Shown: positions 23,179-33,150, counted from the first letter of the stretch. The stretch: DNA of 34,750 nucleotides from Terriglobia bacterium (GCA_020073205.1 JAIQFR010000041.1:1-34750), one strand, 5' to 3'. Made by a program: numbers and translations. The notes: a model not told the origin generated them from the letters alone.

Positions 23179-24455
23179 GCGTCGCGCCGCCGCGTCGCCT
23201 TCCGTACGGAACGGAGGGGATGGACCTCCCGGCGGCGCCGTTCCGCCTGGACGCCGTGACCCCGCCGCGCCCCCCCTCACCACCGATCGGCGACGACGGC
23301 ATCCGCGAGGCCCTCCTGCGCCCCGTGGCGTCACCCAGCCTGGCCGAGATCTTCCACGGCGCGCGCCGGGTGCTGGTGGTGGTCTCCGACGCGACGCGCA
23401 CCACCGGATGCGACCGGTACCTGCCGCCGCTCATCGATCACGTCCGCGCCGCCTCCCGGGCCGAGATCCGCTTCGCGGTGGCCAGCGGGATCCACCGCCG
23501 GCCGACGCCCCAGGACGTCGATTCGATCCTCGGGCCGCGCCTCGCGGCGGGTCACGAGATCATTCTCCACGACCCCGACGACCGGTCCGCGCTCGAGGAA
23601 CTCGGGCGGACGCGAGCGGGGACGCCGGTCGCGATCCACGCGGCGGTCCGGGAGCAGGATCGGATCGTGCTGACCGGAGCGGTGGGCTTCCACTACTACG
23701 CCGGCTTCTCCGGCGGACGGAAGGCGCTGGTGCCGGGGCTCGCTTCGAGAGCCACGGTCACGGCGAACCACCTGCGCGCGCTGAGGACCGACGGGACGCG
23801 CCACCCGCTGGCGCGGGCGGGTCGCCTCGGGGGCAACCCCGTGCACCTGGACATGACCGATGGAGCTTCTCTCGTGGGGCCTCACCTCCTCATCAATTCC
23901 GTGCTCGGTGAGGACGGGGGGATCGAGCGCCTCTGGGTCGGCCATTGGCGGAGGGCTCACGAGGCCGCATGTCGCTACGTGCGCGCGGCGCGGAGCGTGA
24001 AGGTCCGCCCTCGCGACCTCGTGGTGGCCTCCGCCGGCGGGGAGCCGACCGACATCAATCTGATCCAGGCGCACAAGGCCTTCGAGGCGGGCGTCGCGGC
24101 GGTCAAGCCGGGCGGGACGTTCGTGCTGGTCGCGCGGTGCCGGGAGAAGGCGGGGCACTCCGACTTCCTCCCGTTCTTCCGGCACGGGTGCGAGGAGGCA
24201 ATGGTGAAGGCGCTCAAGAGCGATTTTCGCGTCTATCGACAGACGGCGCTGTCCTGGTTCCTGAAGGCGAGAAGGTGCCGCTTGATCCTCGTCTCCGGTC
24301 TCGCCGCGGATACGGTCCGGCTGCTCGGGGCCGAGCCGGCGCGGGACCTCGAGGAGGCGTTCCGCCTGGCGATCGGGACCGTGCGGGCCGGATCTCGCGG
24401 CTGGGTCCTGGCGCACGGCAGCCGGCTCCTCATCGAGGGGGACGCGCGCGCTTGA
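23175..24455 (+). CDS. larA: LarA-family nickel-pincer enzyme (lactate racemase-like)
   Basis: The protein is 426 residues if translation begins at TTG 23175, which overlaps the coaD stop (TTGA); this start keeps the typical N-terminus RRLPYGTEG, lost if ATG 23220 is used. LarA proteins use a covalently bound nickel-pincer nucleotide (NPN) to racemise or epimerise 2-hydroxy acids. Key residues of L. plantarum LarA have exact counterparts with identical spacing: His107 (SGIHRRPT), His173 (FHYYAG), Lys183 (SGGRKALVPG, the cofactor-bearing lysine) and His199 (TANH), against 108, 174, 184 and 200 there. The substrate may not be lactate; the LarA family includes other specificities. No larB, larC or larE cofactor genes are in this window. 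Confidence 0.88.
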   Translation: MSVAPPRRLPYGTEGMDLPAAPFRLDAVTPPRPPSPPIGDDGIREALLRPVASPSLAEIFHGARRVLVVVSDATRTTGCDRYLPPLIDHVRAASRAEIRFAVASGIHRRPTPQDVDSILGPRLAAGHEIILHDPDDRSALEELGRTRAGTPVAIHAAVREQDRIVLTGAVGFHYYAGFSGGRKALVPGLASRATVTANHLRALRTDGTRHPLARAGRLGGNPVHLDMTDGASLVGPHLLINSVLGEDGGIERLWVGHWRRAHEAACRYVRAARSVKVRPRDLVVASAGGEPTDINLIQAHKAFEAGVAAVKPGGTFVLVARCREKAGHSDFLPFFRHGCEEAMVKALKSDFRVYRQTALSWFLKARRCRLILVSGLAADTVRLLGAEPARDLEEAFRLAIGTVRAGSRGWVLAHGSRLLIEGDARA

Positions 24456-24481
24456 CCCCCTTCGCGAGCGGCCCCTATACT
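24452..24481 (+). promoter_or_regulatory. Promoter just before the NfeD-like gene
   Basis: TTGACC (24452-24457, overlapping the larA stop) and TATACT (24476-24481) are 18 bases apart and close to sigma-70 consensus. Transcription would begin near 24488, about two bases from the ATG at 24490, giving an almost leaderless mRNA. Confidence 0.5.
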
Positions 24482-24489
24482 CGCAAGGA

Positions 24490-25803
24490 ATGAAGCCAGC
24501 CGTGTTCCTCGCGTCGTTCGTGATCCTCGGCGTCGCCGCGGCCGCGGCTCCGGCGGAGCCGCGGGTCCGCCTCGTGGACTTCGACGACGTCGTCACGCCC
24601 GTCAGCGCGGGGCGCGTGGTCGACGCCATCGACCGGGCCGACCGGGACGGCGACAGCCTGGTCCTGATCCGGCTGGACACGCCCGGCGGGCTCGTGGCCT
24701 CCCTCGAGCGGATCGTGCAGAGCGAGCTCCGGGCGAAGACGCCGGTGGTCGCTTGGGTGGGGCCCGCGGGAGCGAAGGCGGCCTCCGCGGGGTTCCTCAT
24801 GTTGATCGCCGCCGACGTGGCGGCCATGGCGCCCGGCACCCACACCGGCGCGGCCGCGGTGATCTCCTCGCTCTTCGGGGCGAATCCCGAGAGCGACGTC
24901 GGCCTGAAGAAAGCCTCGAGCGACGTCGCCGCGCGGGCGCGGACCCTGGCCGAGCACCGGGGCCGGAACGTGGACGCGTGCGAGAAAGCGGTGCTCTCCG
25001 CGGAGGCCTACACCGACGGTCAGGCGCTCAAGGACAAGGTGATCGACCTGATCGCGGCCGACATGGACGACCTCCTGCGCCAGCTCGACGGAAGGGAAGT
25101 CCGCCGATTCGACGGGAGCATGACGAAGCTCAGAACCGCGGGGGCCCGCATCGTCAAAGAGGAAGCGACGCTCCGCGAGGAGGTGCTCGGCATCCTCGCG
25201 AACCCGCTGGTGGCCTACCTCCTGCTCCTCGTGGGCCTCGGCGGGCTGTACGTGGAGCTGAGCCACCCGGGGCTGGTGTTTCCCGCGGTGATGGGCGTGC
25301 TCTGTCTCCTCCTGTTCGCGTTCTCCGCGCAGGTGCTGCCGGTTTCGGCCATCGGCATCCTCCTCGTCCTGCTCGCGATCGTGCTGTTCGTGCTGGAGAT
25401 CAAGATCGCGTCGCACGGGATGCTCGCGGTGGGCGGTCTCGTCTGCCTCGTCGTGGGATCGCTCATGCTGTTCCGGGGACCGATTCCCGAGCTGCGGCTC
25501 CCTCTTGTCGTGGTGCTCCCCGCGAGCCTGACGCTCGGGGCGGCTTGCACGATGGCGGTCCGCCTCGCCATCCGCGCGCGGAAGGCGCCCGTGGCGACCG
25601 GGGTCGAAGGGCTCGTGGGCGAGGTCGGGACCGCCGTCGGCGATGTCGCACCGGAGGGCAAGGTCTTCGTGCACGGGGAGATCTGGGACGCGGTGTCCGC
25701 CTCGGGCCCGCTAGCGAAGGACTCGCGGATCCGGGTGGTGCGGGTGGAGGCGATGCGTCTGACCGTCGAGCCGGCGGATAGGTCGCCGGCCGAAGGGGGT
25801 TGA
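24490..25803 (+). CDS. NfeD-family membrane serine protease (ClpP-like)
   Basis: This 437-residue protein starts with a signal peptide ([20 protein letters not shown]). A ClpP-class protease domain follows (about 25-200) with [12 protein letters not shown] (61-72) and [12 protein letters not shown]. The nucleophile is predicted to be Ser99, and Lys140 is 41 residues later, the same gap as Ser97-Lys138 in Pyrococcus 1510-N. Four to five membrane helices (about 235-360) and a C-terminal NfeD OB-type domain (about 370-430) follow. Such proteases typically pair with a stomatin-like gene, and one starts two bases downstream. Together they are thought to handle membrane-protein quality or lipid microdomains; the substrate is unknown here. 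The AAGGA just before the ATG is too close to act as a normal ribosome binding site. Confidence 0.9.
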   Translation: MKPAVFLASFVILGVAAAAAPAEPRVRLVDFDDVVTPVSAGRVVDAIDRADRDGDSLVLIRLDTPGGLVASLERIVQSELRAKTPVVAWVGPAGAKAASAGFLMLIAADVAAMAPGTHTGAAAVISSLFGANPESDVGLKKASSDVAARARTLAEHRGRNVDACEKAVLSAEAYTDGQALKDKVIDLIAADMDDLLRQLDGREVRRFDGSMTKLRTAGARIVKEEATLREEVLGILANPLVAYLLLLVGLGGLYVELSHPGLVFPAVMGVLCLLLFAFSAQVLPVSAIGILLVLLAIVLFVLEIKIASHGMLAVGGLVCLVVGSLMLFRGPIPELRLPLVVVLPASLTLGAACTMAVRLAIRARKAPVATGVEGLVGEVGTAVGDVAPEGKVFVHGEIWDAVSASGPLAKDSRIRVVRVEAMRLTVEPADRSPAEGG

Positions 25804-25804
25804 G

Positions 25805-26563
25805 ATGCTCGGCGCGGAGCTGCCGGTCGGGATCCTCGCGGCCTTGATCGTGGTGGTGTTGATCCTAGTGAACTCCATCAAGATCCTCCCGGAGTACGAG
25901 AGGGGGGTCGTGTTCCGCCTCGGGAGGCTCCGCCCGGTCGACTACGGGCCGGGGCTCTTCTTCCTGATCCCCGTCGCGGACCGGATGGTCCGGGTGTCGC
26001 TCAGGACGGTGGTGCACGATGTGCCCCCTCAGGACATCATCACCCGCGACAACGTGTCGGTGAAGGTCAACGCGGTGGTCTACTTCAGGGTGATGAACCC
26101 CCGCAAGGCCGTGGTGGAGGTGGAGAACTACCATTACGCCACGAGCCAGCTGTCGCAGACCACGCTCCGTTCCGTCCTGGGCCAGGTGGAGCTGGACGAG
26201 CTCCTGTCCGGGCGCGAGAAGCTGAACCAGCAGCTCCAGGTGATCCTCGACAAGCACACCGACCCGTGGGGGATCAAGGTCTCGGCGGTGGAGGTCAAGC
26301 ACGTGGACCTCCCGGTGGAGATGCAGCGGGCCATGGCCAAGCAGGCGGAGGCGGAGCGCGAGAAGCGCGCGAAGATCATCCACGCGGAGGGGGAGTTCCT
26401 CGCGGCCACCAACCTCGCGAAGGCCGCGGAGGAAGTCGGCAAGCATCCGATCACCTTGCAGCTGCGCTACCTGCAGACGCTCACCGAGATCGCGTCGGAG
26501 AAGAACTCGACCATCGTGTTCCCGTTGCCCATCGACCTGATCAAGGGGTTCCTGAACTCGTGA
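25805..26563 (+). CDS. Stomatin/SPFH-domain membrane protein (slipin)
   Basis: The 252-residue protein has one N-terminal hydrophobic segment (8-24) followed by the SPFH domain: [37 protein letters not shown], and the coiled-coil region [22 protein letters not shown] typical of the stomatin group. It begins two bases after the nfeD-like stop, and the two products probably form the conserved protease-stomatin pair, in which the protease can cut the stomatin C-terminus. The length agrees with prokaryotic stomatins. Confidence 0.95.
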   Translation: MLGAELPVGILAALIVVVLILVNSIKILPEYERGVVFRLGRLRPVDYGPGLFFLIPVADRMVRVSLRTVVHDVPPQDIITRDNVSVKVNAVVYFRVMNPRKAVVEVENYHYATSQLSQTTLRSVLGQVELDELLSGREKLNQQLQVILDKHTDPWGIKVSAVEVKHVDLPVEMQRAMAKQAEAEREKRAKIIHAEGEFLAATNLAKAAEEVGKHPITLQLRYLQTLTEIASEKNSTIVFPLPIDLIKGFLNS

Positions 26564-26598
26564 TTTGACGCCCCGAGGTCCGGGAGGGGAGGAGTCCG

Positions 26599-27645
26599 GT
26601 GAGTCCCACGGCGGGAAGCGGCCGAGAGCCGGAAGCGCCGCCCGTCCCGCCGGCTGGCGCCGATCCGGAGGTGCTGGCCGGTTTGCTGGAGGTGCATCGC
26701 CGCCTCGACCTCCCCGACCAGCTCCAAGTCCTGGTCGAGCGGGCCGCGTCCTGGACCGGCGCGGACGCCTGCTTCGCCCTCGGCCCCGACGAAGAGCGCC
26801 AGGCCCTGGTGCCGGTGGCCACGGTCCGGACGCGGGGGAGCTTCGACCTGACCGGGACGCGGATCCGGCCCACCGAGGTGCGCCAATGGGTCGAGGCCGG
26901 GGAGAGCGAAGGCTCCGCCGCGGACCTCTTGGGCGGCGTCGTTCCCGCGTCGAGCGCGATGCTTCCGCTCCGCGCCGAGGCGGACGAGGCCGTCGGCCTC
27001 CTCGTGGTCGTGAACCCGAAGAGGACCGGCCCGGAGCTGGAGCGGGTTCGGTCGCTCGTGACCCTCGCCCGCCGCGCGATCGAGAACGCGATCCAGGTCC
27101 GCGCGATACGGGACCTCGTCATCAAGGACGACACGACGGAGTGCTTCAACCGGAGGTACTTCGAGGAGTTCCTCGCCGAGGAGCTGTCCCGCGCCAACCG
27201 GTTCCACGCCCCGCTGTCGCTGATCTTCTTCGACATGGACGGGCTCAAGCAGGTCAACAGCCTGCTCGGCCACGCGATGGGGAGCCGCGCGCTCCTCGAG
27301 GTCTCCGTCCGCGTGCGGGGGAAGGTCCGGAAGTTCGACAAGTTGTTCCGCTTCGGTGGGGACGAGTTCTGCATCGTGCTTCCGGAGACCGAGTGGCACG
27401 GGGCCCTCGAGGTGGCCGAGCGCGTGCGCGTGGCCATCGCCGGCAAGGCATTCCTCGCGGATCAGCTCGGGGAGAAGGGGGGGGTGAAGATGACCGCGTC
27501 GTTCGGCATCGCCTCGTTCCCTCTCCATGCCCGAAGCAAGGCGGAGCTCCTGGAGCGCGCGGACTGGGCGATGCAGCGGATCAAGAACGGCGTGAAGAAC
27601 TCCATCGCTGTCGCGGAGATCGTCGAGGAAGGGCATGGACCCTGA
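26599..27645 (+). CDS. GAF-like and GGDEF diguanylate cyclase
   Basis: This 348-residue protein (GTG start with GGGGAGG upstream) has a GAF-like sensor region (about 23-165, including WTGADACFAL and EAVGLLVVVN). A GGDEF domain (about 172-345) follows with the intact catalytic motif GGDEF at 253-257 (RFGGDEFCIV). The product-binding inhibitory site RxxD is present as RKFD at 244-247, five residues before the motif, so it should make cyclic di-GMP under feedback control. No signal peptide or membrane helix is visible, so it is cytosolic. It overlaps the SPOR gene by 11 bases. Confidence 0.93.
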   Translation: MSPTAGSGREPEAPPVPPAGADPEVLAGLLEVHRRLDLPDQLQVLVERAASWTGADACFALGPDEERQALVPVATVRTRGSFDLTGTRIRPTEVRQWVEAGESEGSAADLLGGVVPASSAMLPLRAEADEAVGLLVVVNPKRTGPELERVRSLVTLARRAIENAIQVRAIRDLVIKDDTTECFNRRYFEEFLAEELSRANRFHAPLSLIFFDMDGLKQVNSLLGHAMGSRALLEVSVRVRGKVRKFDKLFRFGGDEFCIVLPETEWHGALEVAERVRVAIAGKAFLADQLGEKGGVKMTASFGIASFPLHARSKAELLERADWAMQRIKNGVKNSIAVAEIVEEGHGP

Positions 27646-28198
27646 GGTCCGCGAGGAGGGGGGGACCGCCCGGGATGTCCGCATCGAGGGGCTCGCCCTG
27701 TTCGTCACCGGCGGGGCGATTCTCGCCCTCGTCGTCCTCGCGTTTTGGGCCGGGCGGTGGTTCGAGCGACAGGTCTCGCCGCCTGCCGCCGCCTCTCGCG
27801 ACGCGTCCGGGCGCACCGCCAAGGACGAGCCGAGGGCCGACGACGTCACGTTCTTCGACACCCTCGGCAGCGGGAAGGCCGCGGAGCCCCAGCGCGAGGC
27901 GCATACGAAGACGGCTCCCGCCGAGCCGCCTCAGGTCGCGTCCCCTCTCGCCGCCGCGCGCTCCGGACCGTTCTTCGTTCAGGTGTTCGCGGGGAGGGAT
28001 CGGCAAGCCGCCGAGGAGATCGTCCGCTCGCTCGGCGGCCGCGGCTACCCGGTGGCCGTGGAAGGGGAGCAGGAAGGACGGGGGACGCTCTTCAAGGTCC
28101 GCGTGGGCGGCTATCCCGACCGCGCCGAGGCCCAGACCGTCGCCGACCGTCTCAAGCGGGAGGGTCAGGCCGGAGCTTGGGTGACCCGGCGGGACTGA
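27635..28198 (+). CDS. SPOR-domain membrane protein
   Basis: The 187-residue protein has one membrane helix near 18-40 (LALFVTGGAILALVVLAFWAG), a Pro/Ala-rich linker, and a C-terminal SPOR domain at about 109-185 (FFVQVFAGRDRQAAEEIVRSL, LFKVRVGGYPDRAEAQTVADRL). SPOR domains bind denuded peptidoglycan strands and mark division septa. It is translationally coupled to the cyclase gene by an 11-base overlap with GAGGAAGG upstream. Its partner in the cell wall is not evident. Confidence 0.9.
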   Translation: MDPEVREEGGTARDVRIEGLALFVTGGAILALVVLAFWAGRWFERQVSPPAAASRDASGRTAKDEPRADDVTFFDTLGSGKAAEPQREAHTKTAPAEPPQVASPLAAARSGPFFVQVFAGRDRQAAEEIVRSLGGRGYPVAVEGEQEGRGTLFKVRVGGYPDRAEAQTVADRLKREGQAGAWVTRRD

Positions 28199-28265
28199 GC
28201 AGGGGTTCCGTCTCCCGCCGAGGCGCACCCTCGGGGAACGGTGTGTTATGTTGAGGGGGCGGGGC

Positions 28266-28293
28266 TTGCGCAGGCCCGCGGACAACCTAGATT
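28266..28293 (+). promoter_or_regulatory. Promoter candidate for prfB
   Basis: TTGCGC (28266-28271) and TAGATT (28288-28293) are 16 bases apart. The start would lie near 28300, with GGAGGA before the GTG at 28318. A small 6-bp hairpin (28218-28223 with 28229-28234) precedes it and may end the SPOR transcript. Confidence 0.4.
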
Positions 28294-28317
28294 TGCCTGA
28301 TGGACGGAGGACGGATC

Positions 28318-29452
28318 GTGAGGAGCCCGGATCTCCAGGATCTCGCCGACCGGATCGAGGCGCTCGCCGAGAAGGTGGACGCGCTCCGGAGGTTCCTTTG
28401 ATGTGGAACGGAAACAGGGCGAGCTCTCCGACCTGGAGCAGCGCCTGACGCTGCCGGAAGTCTGGGGGGACGCGGAGCTGGCCCGCCAGCTCCGGCAGCG
28501 ACGATCCAGGCTCCTCGAGAGCATCGAGACGGCGCGAGGCCTCAAGACCCTTCTGGACGACGCGAGGACGTTCCTCGAGCTCGCCCGCGAGGGAGAGGAC
28601 GTCGGCGGCGAACTCGCCGGGGCCGTCGAGGCGCTGCGCACGCGCACGGAGGAGGTCGAGCTGCGGACGCTCCTGACCGGGGAGCACGATGCGGCGGACG
28701 CGATCCTCGAGGTGCACCCGGGCGCGGGCGGGACCGAATCCCAGGACTGGGCCGAGATGCTGCTCCGCATGTACACCCGTTGGGCGGAGCGCCGAGGCTT
28801 CGGCGTGCAGACCCTCGACTACCAGGCGGGGGACGAGGCCGGCATCAAGAGCGTCACGCTCGGGATCAATGGGCCGAACGCCTACGGCTACCTGAGGACG
28901 GAGAGGGGCGTCCACCGGCTCGTCCGGATCTCGCCGTTCGACGCGCAGGCACGCCGCCACACGTCGTTCGCGTCGGTCGACGTGATACCGGAAGTCGAGG
29001 GCGACGTGGGGGTGGTGATCGACGACAAGGACCTGAGGATCGACACGTACCGGTCCTCGGGGGCGGGCGGCCAGCACGTGAACGTCACCGATTCCGCCGT
29101 CAGGATCACCCACCTCCCGACGGGGATCGTCGTGACGTGCCAGAACGAGCGTTCCCAACACCGAAACCGCGACGTCGCCATGCAGATCCTGAGGGCCAAG
29201 CTCGTCGATCGCGCGAGGAAGGAGGCGGACGAGAGGATGGCCCAGGAGGTCGGGGAGAAGAAGAAGATCGAATGGGGGAGCCAAATCCGTTCCTACGTTC
29301 TCGCTCCGTACCGGCTCGTGAAGGACCACCGTACCGGCTTGGAGGTCGGTGACACGGACCGCGTGCTCGGCGGGGACCTGGACGGCTTCATCCGCGCGGC
29401 GCTGGCCGTCGCGCGGGAGCCGGGCGAGGCCCGCGCGGGGCGCCCGGCCTGA
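28318..29452 (+). CDS. prfB: Peptide chain release factor 2, with programmed +1 frameshift
   Basis: RF2 recognises UGA and UAA and triggers release of the finished protein. The gene is read as 28318-28398 joined to 28400-29452 (377 residues): a GTG start with GGAGGA upstream, 27 codons to an in-frame TGA at 28399, then a +1 shift. The join gives ALRRFL-DVERKQGEL, which matches E. coli LRGYL-DYDAKKERL. With that join the SPF anticodon-mimic tripeptide falls at residues 205-207 and the GGQ motif at 250-252, the same numbers as in E. coli RF2, which supports start and shift. GGQ catalyses peptidyl-tRNA hydrolysis. Its own terminator codon is also TGA. hrcA starts 43 bases later. Confidence 0.97.
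28387..28401 (+). promoter_or_regulatory. Autoregulatory frameshift site of prfB
   Basis: The codons CGG AGG TTC CTT TGA place a Shine-Dalgarno-like GGAGG three bases before the CTT slippery codon, and CTT is followed by the in-frame TGA. Spacing and slippery codon are the same as in the E. coli site. Low RF2 lets ribosomes slip +1 at CTT and make full-length RF2. Confidence 0.95.
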
Positions 29453-29495
29453 GCGCTCGCGGCGTCGAGCCGCGGGCGGCCCGGGGCGAGGGACG

Positions 29496-30560
29496 GTGCC
29501 GAAAGAACCAAGAATCCATGCCGGGATCGACCTGGACCCCAGGGAACGGGAGATCCTCCGGTCGGTCATTCAGGCGCACATCCTGACGGGCGAGCCCGTG
29601 GGGTCGAGGACCGTGTCCCGCGAGCGTGGGCTCGACCTGTCCCCCGCGACGATCCGCAATATCATGTCCGACCTCGCCGAGAAAGGGCTCCTGGCCCAGC
29701 CGCACACCTCGGCGGGACGGGTGCCGACGGATCGTGGCTACCGGCTGTACGTGGACCGTCTGATGGGCCCGGCGAGAATGGCGCCCGCTCAGGCCCAGGC
29801 CATCGACGATGCGCTCGTCCGGAGCCGCGGGGAGATCCCGGAGCTGCTCGGCGAGGCGAGTCGGCAGCTCTCGCGCTTCTCGAACCACGTAGGAGTGGTA
29901 CTTGCCCCGGAGCTGAGGCGGATCGTCGTGGAGCACCTCGAGTTCGTCCGGCTCGAGAGGCAGCGGGTGGTGGCGATCCTCGTGGATCGCGCGGGGGTCG
30001 TGCACAACCGGATCCTCGACATGGAGGAGCCGCTGGAGCAGGAGGAGCTCGACCGGATCGGGCGCCACCTGTCGGAACAGTACTCGGGCTTCACGCTCCC
30101 GAGGATGCGGGAGGCGGTCCTTCGGAGGATGTCCGAGGAGACCGCTCAGTGCGACCACCTCGTCGCGGCGAGCCTCGAGCTGGGACGGCGAGCGGTGGAC
30201 CTCGAGTCCGCCTCGGACCTGTTCGTCGAAGGGGCGTCGAACCTGCTCGGCTCGCCCGAATTCGCGAACCTGCAGCGGATGCGGTCGTTGTTCCGGACGC
30301 TCGAGGAGAAGAGCCGCCTCGTCGAGCTGCTCAACCGCATCCTCGAGGGAGAAGGGGTCCAGGTGGTCATCGGGAGGGAGAACCCGGTGTCGGACCTCAG
30401 CGATCTCTCGGTGGTCGCTTCGACCTACGGTGCCGGGGACCGCGTCATGGGGACGGTGGGCATCGTGGGGCCCACCCGGATGGAGTACGCGAGGGCCATC
30501 GCCCTCGTGGAGCACCTCGCGCGAGTCCTGACCCGGCTACTGTCGAGTCCCGGAGAATAG
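29496..30560 (+). CDS. hrcA: Heat-shock repressor HrcA
   Basis: The 354-residue protein starts with GTG at 29496. The N-terminal winged helix includes LDPREREILRSVIQAHILTGEPVGSRTVSR and LSPATIRNIMSDLAEKGLLAQPHTSAGRVPTDRGYRLYVD, the HrcA hallmark, and the C-terminal GAF-like part ends with VGPTRMEYARAIALVEHLARVL. HrcA blocks dnaK and groE operons by binding CIRCE operators and needs GroEL for activity. It heads grpE-dnaK, as is usual, but no CIRCE inverted repeat was seen in the 43 bases upstream of it or before dnaJ, so its operator must be elsewhere or farther upstream of prfB. Confidence 0.95.
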   Translation: MPKEPRIHAGIDLDPREREILRSVIQAHILTGEPVGSRTVSRERGLDLSPATIRNIMSDLAEKGLLAQPHTSAGRVPTDRGYRLYVDRLMGPARMAPAQAQAIDDALVRSRGEIPELLGEASRQLSRFSNHVGVVLAPELRRIVVEHLEFVRLERQRVVAILVDRAGVVHNRILDMEEPLEQEELDRIGRHLSEQYSGFTLPRMREAVLRRMSEETAQCDHLVAASLELGRRAVDLESASDLFVEGASNLLGSPEFANLQRMRSLFRTLEEKSRLVELLNRILEGEGVQVVIGRENPVSDLSDLSVVASTYGAGDRVMGTVGIVGPTRMEYARAIALVEHLARVLTRLLSSPGE

Positions 30561-30581
30561 CGACGCCCAGGAGCCCTGGAC

Positions 30582-31235
30582 ATGACGAAGAACGACGAGG
30601 AGCGCCCCTCGACTGAGATCCCCGGCGATTCCGACGACATCGAGATCCTCGAGATCGAGGGGATGACCGGGCCCATCGCCCCGCCGGCCGACGAGGAGGT
30701 CGAGGTCGAGTTCGACGTCCCTTCGGCCGCGTCGGGGCCGGCGGCGACCCCCGCGACGGAGCCGCGGGAGGACCCGGCGAGCCAAGAGCGCCTGATCCGG
30801 CTCCAGGCGGACTTCGAGAACCTCAAGAAGCGGATCGAGAGGGAGGAGGCGGAGTTCCGGAAGGTGGCGACGAGCCGCCTCGTGACCTCGCTCCTTCCGG
30901 TGCTCGACAACCTCGAGCGGGCGATCGCCACCGAGCGACCCGAGGGGGACGACGTGGCGCTCCGCACCGGCGTCCAGCTGATCCACCGGCAGTTGATCGA
31001 GGTCCTCCGGAGGGAAGGGCTCAGGCCGGTGGATGCGCTGGGCCAACCGTTCGATCCCGCGATCCACGAGGCGCTGGCCACCGAGCCGGCGCCGGGGCTT
31101 CCGCCGAACACCGTCGTGGAAGAGATCCAGCGCGGCTACTTCCTGCACGAAAGGCTGCTACGCCCGGCCCTGGTGCGCGTGAGCGTGCGCGAAGGTCCGG
31201 TCGCGGACGACTCCGGTCCCCGGGAGGGACGGTAG
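30582..31235 (+). CDS. grpE: Nucleotide-exchange factor GrpE
   Basis: This 217-residue protein has an acidic, disordered N-terminus (EDIEILEIEG...VEVEFD), then the long helix (RLIRLQADFENLKKRIEREEAEFRK) and the head (TSLLPVLDNLERAI, PFDPAIHEAL, TVVEEIQRGYFLHERLLRPALVRVS) of GrpE. It releases ADP from DnaK. AGGAG precedes the ATG, and dnaK begins on the very next base after the stop. Confidence 0.95.
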   Translation: MTKNDEERPSTEIPGDSDDIEILEIEGMTGPIAPPADEEVEVEFDVPSAASGPAATPATEPREDPASQERLIRLQADFENLKKRIEREEAEFRKVATSRLVTSLLPVLDNLERAIATERPEGDDVALRTGVQLIHRQLIEVLRREGLRPVDALGQPFDPAIHEALATEPAPGLPPNTVVEEIQRGYFLHERLLRPALVRVSVREGPVADDSGPREGR

Positions 31236-33098
31236 ATGGGCAAAGTGATCGGGATCGATCTCGGAACGACCAACTGCTGCGTTGCCGTGATGGAAGGCGG
31301 CAAGCCGCGGGTCATCACGAGCCGCGAGGGGGGCCGGACCACGCCGTCGGTGGTCGCGTTCACCCCGCGAGGAGAGCGGCTGGTGGGGCAGATCGCCAAG
31401 CGCCAGGCGCTGACGAACCCCCACCACACGATCCATGCGGTGAAACGACTCATCGGCCGGAAGTACGAGTCGCCGGAAGTGGCCAGGGCGAAGCAGCTGG
31501 TTCCCTACGAGATCGTGCCCGCCGCGAACGGCGACGCGTGGATCAAGGTGAGGGAGCGCGATTACTCTCCGCCGGAGCTTTCCGCGTTCCTCCTCGCCAG
31601 GCTGCGGGAGATGGCCGAGGACTACTTGGGCGGCGACGTGAGCGAAGCGGTCATCACGGTTCCCGCGTATTTCGACGACTCGCAGCGGCAGGCGACGAAG
31701 GACGCTGGACGCATCGCCGGGCTCAACGTCCTCCGGATCATCAACGAGCCCACCGCCGCGTCGCTCGCGTACGGGCTGGACGAGGGCACGGCGCCTCGGC
31801 GGATCGCGGTCTACGACCTCGGCGGCGGGACCTTCGACATCTCGATCCTGCAGCTGGGCGAAGGGGTCTTCGAGGTCAAGGCGACGTCCGGCGACACGTT
31901 CCTCGGGGGCGAGGACTTCGATCAGAGGATCGTGGACTGGCTCATCGAAGTCGCGCGGGCCGAGACCGGCGTCGATCTGCGGTCCGATCGCCTGGCGCTG
32001 CAGCGGCTCAAGGAGGCGGCGGAGAAGGCGAAGTGCGAGCTGTCGAGGGAGGAGAGCGCCGAGGTCAACCTGCCTTTCATCAGCGCCGACGAGGGAGGCG
32101 CCCGCCACCTGCACGCCGTCCTGTCGCGGGCCAAGTTCGAGGAGCTGGTGGAAGACCTGATCGAAAAGACCCGTCGGCCTTGCGAGGAGGCGCTGCGCAT
32201 GGCCGGGTTGAGGCCCGAGGAGGTCGACGAGGTCCTCCTCGTGGGAGGACAGACCCGGACGCCGAACGTCGTCAAGATCGTCCGCGAGATCTTCGGCCGG
32301 GAGCCGAATCAGGGGATCAACCCCGACGAGGTGGTGGGCATCGGCGCGGCGATCCAGGCGGGCATCTTGAAAGGCGACGTCAAGGACATGGTGCTCCTGG
32401 ACGTGACGCCGCTGTCCCTCGGCATCGAGACGCGGGGCGGGATGTTCACGAAGATCATCGAGAGGAACTCGACGATTCCGACCCGAAAGTCGAGGATCTT
32501 CACCACGGTGACCGACAACCAGTCGAAGGTCGAGGTCCACGTCCTGCAAGGAGAGCGCGAGATCGCCGCGCACAACAAGTCGCTGGGACGCTTCGAGCTG
32601 GTGGGGATCCCCCCCGCGCCCAAGGGGGTTCCGCAGATCGAGGTGACGTTCGACATCGACTCCAACGGCATCGTCAACGTCGAGGCGCGGGACACGGCGA
32701 CGAATCGCGAGCAGAAGATCGTCGTGACCCCCTCCGGCGGCCTGACCGAGGAGGAGATCCAGGGGATCATCGAGGACGCCGCGCGACACGCGGAGGAAGA
32801 CCGGCGCCGGGCCGAGTTGATCCGCGTCAAGAGCCGGCTCGAAGGTCTCGTCGACAGCAATCAGAAGACCTTCGCCGAGTTCGGCTCGATGCTGAGCGAA
32901 GACCAGCAGGGGAACGTTCGCAAGATCCTGGAGGGAGCGCGGAAGGCGCTCCAGAGCGGCAGCGCGGCGGAGTGCACCCAATCCCTCGAGCGGATCGCCG
33001 AGGTAGGACGGATCCTCTCCGAGGTGATCCTCTACGACCCGGGCTCGTTCGAGGCCAAGAAGGAGCCCGAGGGGGTCGACTCGGTCGAGGAGCTGTAG
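31236..33098 (+). CDS. dnaK: Chaperone DnaK (Hsp70)
   Basis: The 620-residue ATPase begins [22 protein letters not shown], with the phosphate-loop signature; [12 protein letters not shown] and the later [10 protein letters not shown] segment complete the nucleotide-binding domain, and [13 protein letters not shown] marks the substrate-binding domain. DnaK folds client proteins with GrpE and DnaJ. The ATG abuts the grpE stop, with GGGAGGG upstream. The C-terminal lid is shorter and less acidic than in E. coli and ends EGVDSVEEL. Confidence 0.97.
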   Translation: MGKVIGIDLGTTNCCVAVMEGGKPRVITSREGGRTTPSVVAFTPRGERLVGQIAKRQALTNPHHTIHAVKRLIGRKYESPEVARAKQLVPYEIVPAANGDAWIKVRERDYSPPELSAFLLARLREMAEDYLGGDVSEAVITVPAYFDDSQRQATKDAGRIAGLNVLRIINEPTAASLAYGLDEGTAPRRIAVYDLGGGTFDISILQLGEGVFEVKATSGDTFLGGEDFDQRIVDWLIEVARAETGVDLRSDRLALQRLKEAAEKAKCELSREESAEVNLPFISADEGGARHLHAVLSRAKFEELVEDLIEKTRRPCEEALRMAGLRPEEVDEVLLVGGQTRTPNVVKIVREIFGREPNQGINPDEVVGIGAAIQAGILKGDVKDMVLLDVTPLSLGIETRGGMFTKIIERNSTIPTRKSRIFTTVTDNQSKVEVHVLQGEREIAAHNKSLGRFELVGIPPAPKGVPQIEVTFDIDSNGIVNVEARDTATNREQKIVVTPSGGLTEEEIQGIIEDAARHAEEDRRRAELIRVKSRLEGLVDSNQKTFAEFGSMLSEDQQGNVRKILEGARKALQSGSAAECTQSLERIAEVGRILSEVILYDPGSFEAKKEPEGVDSVEEL

Positions 33099-33150
33099 GA
33101 CCGGACGGGGAGGCGTCGCGGATCCTGACCGACTTTCCCGCGCCGCCCCC

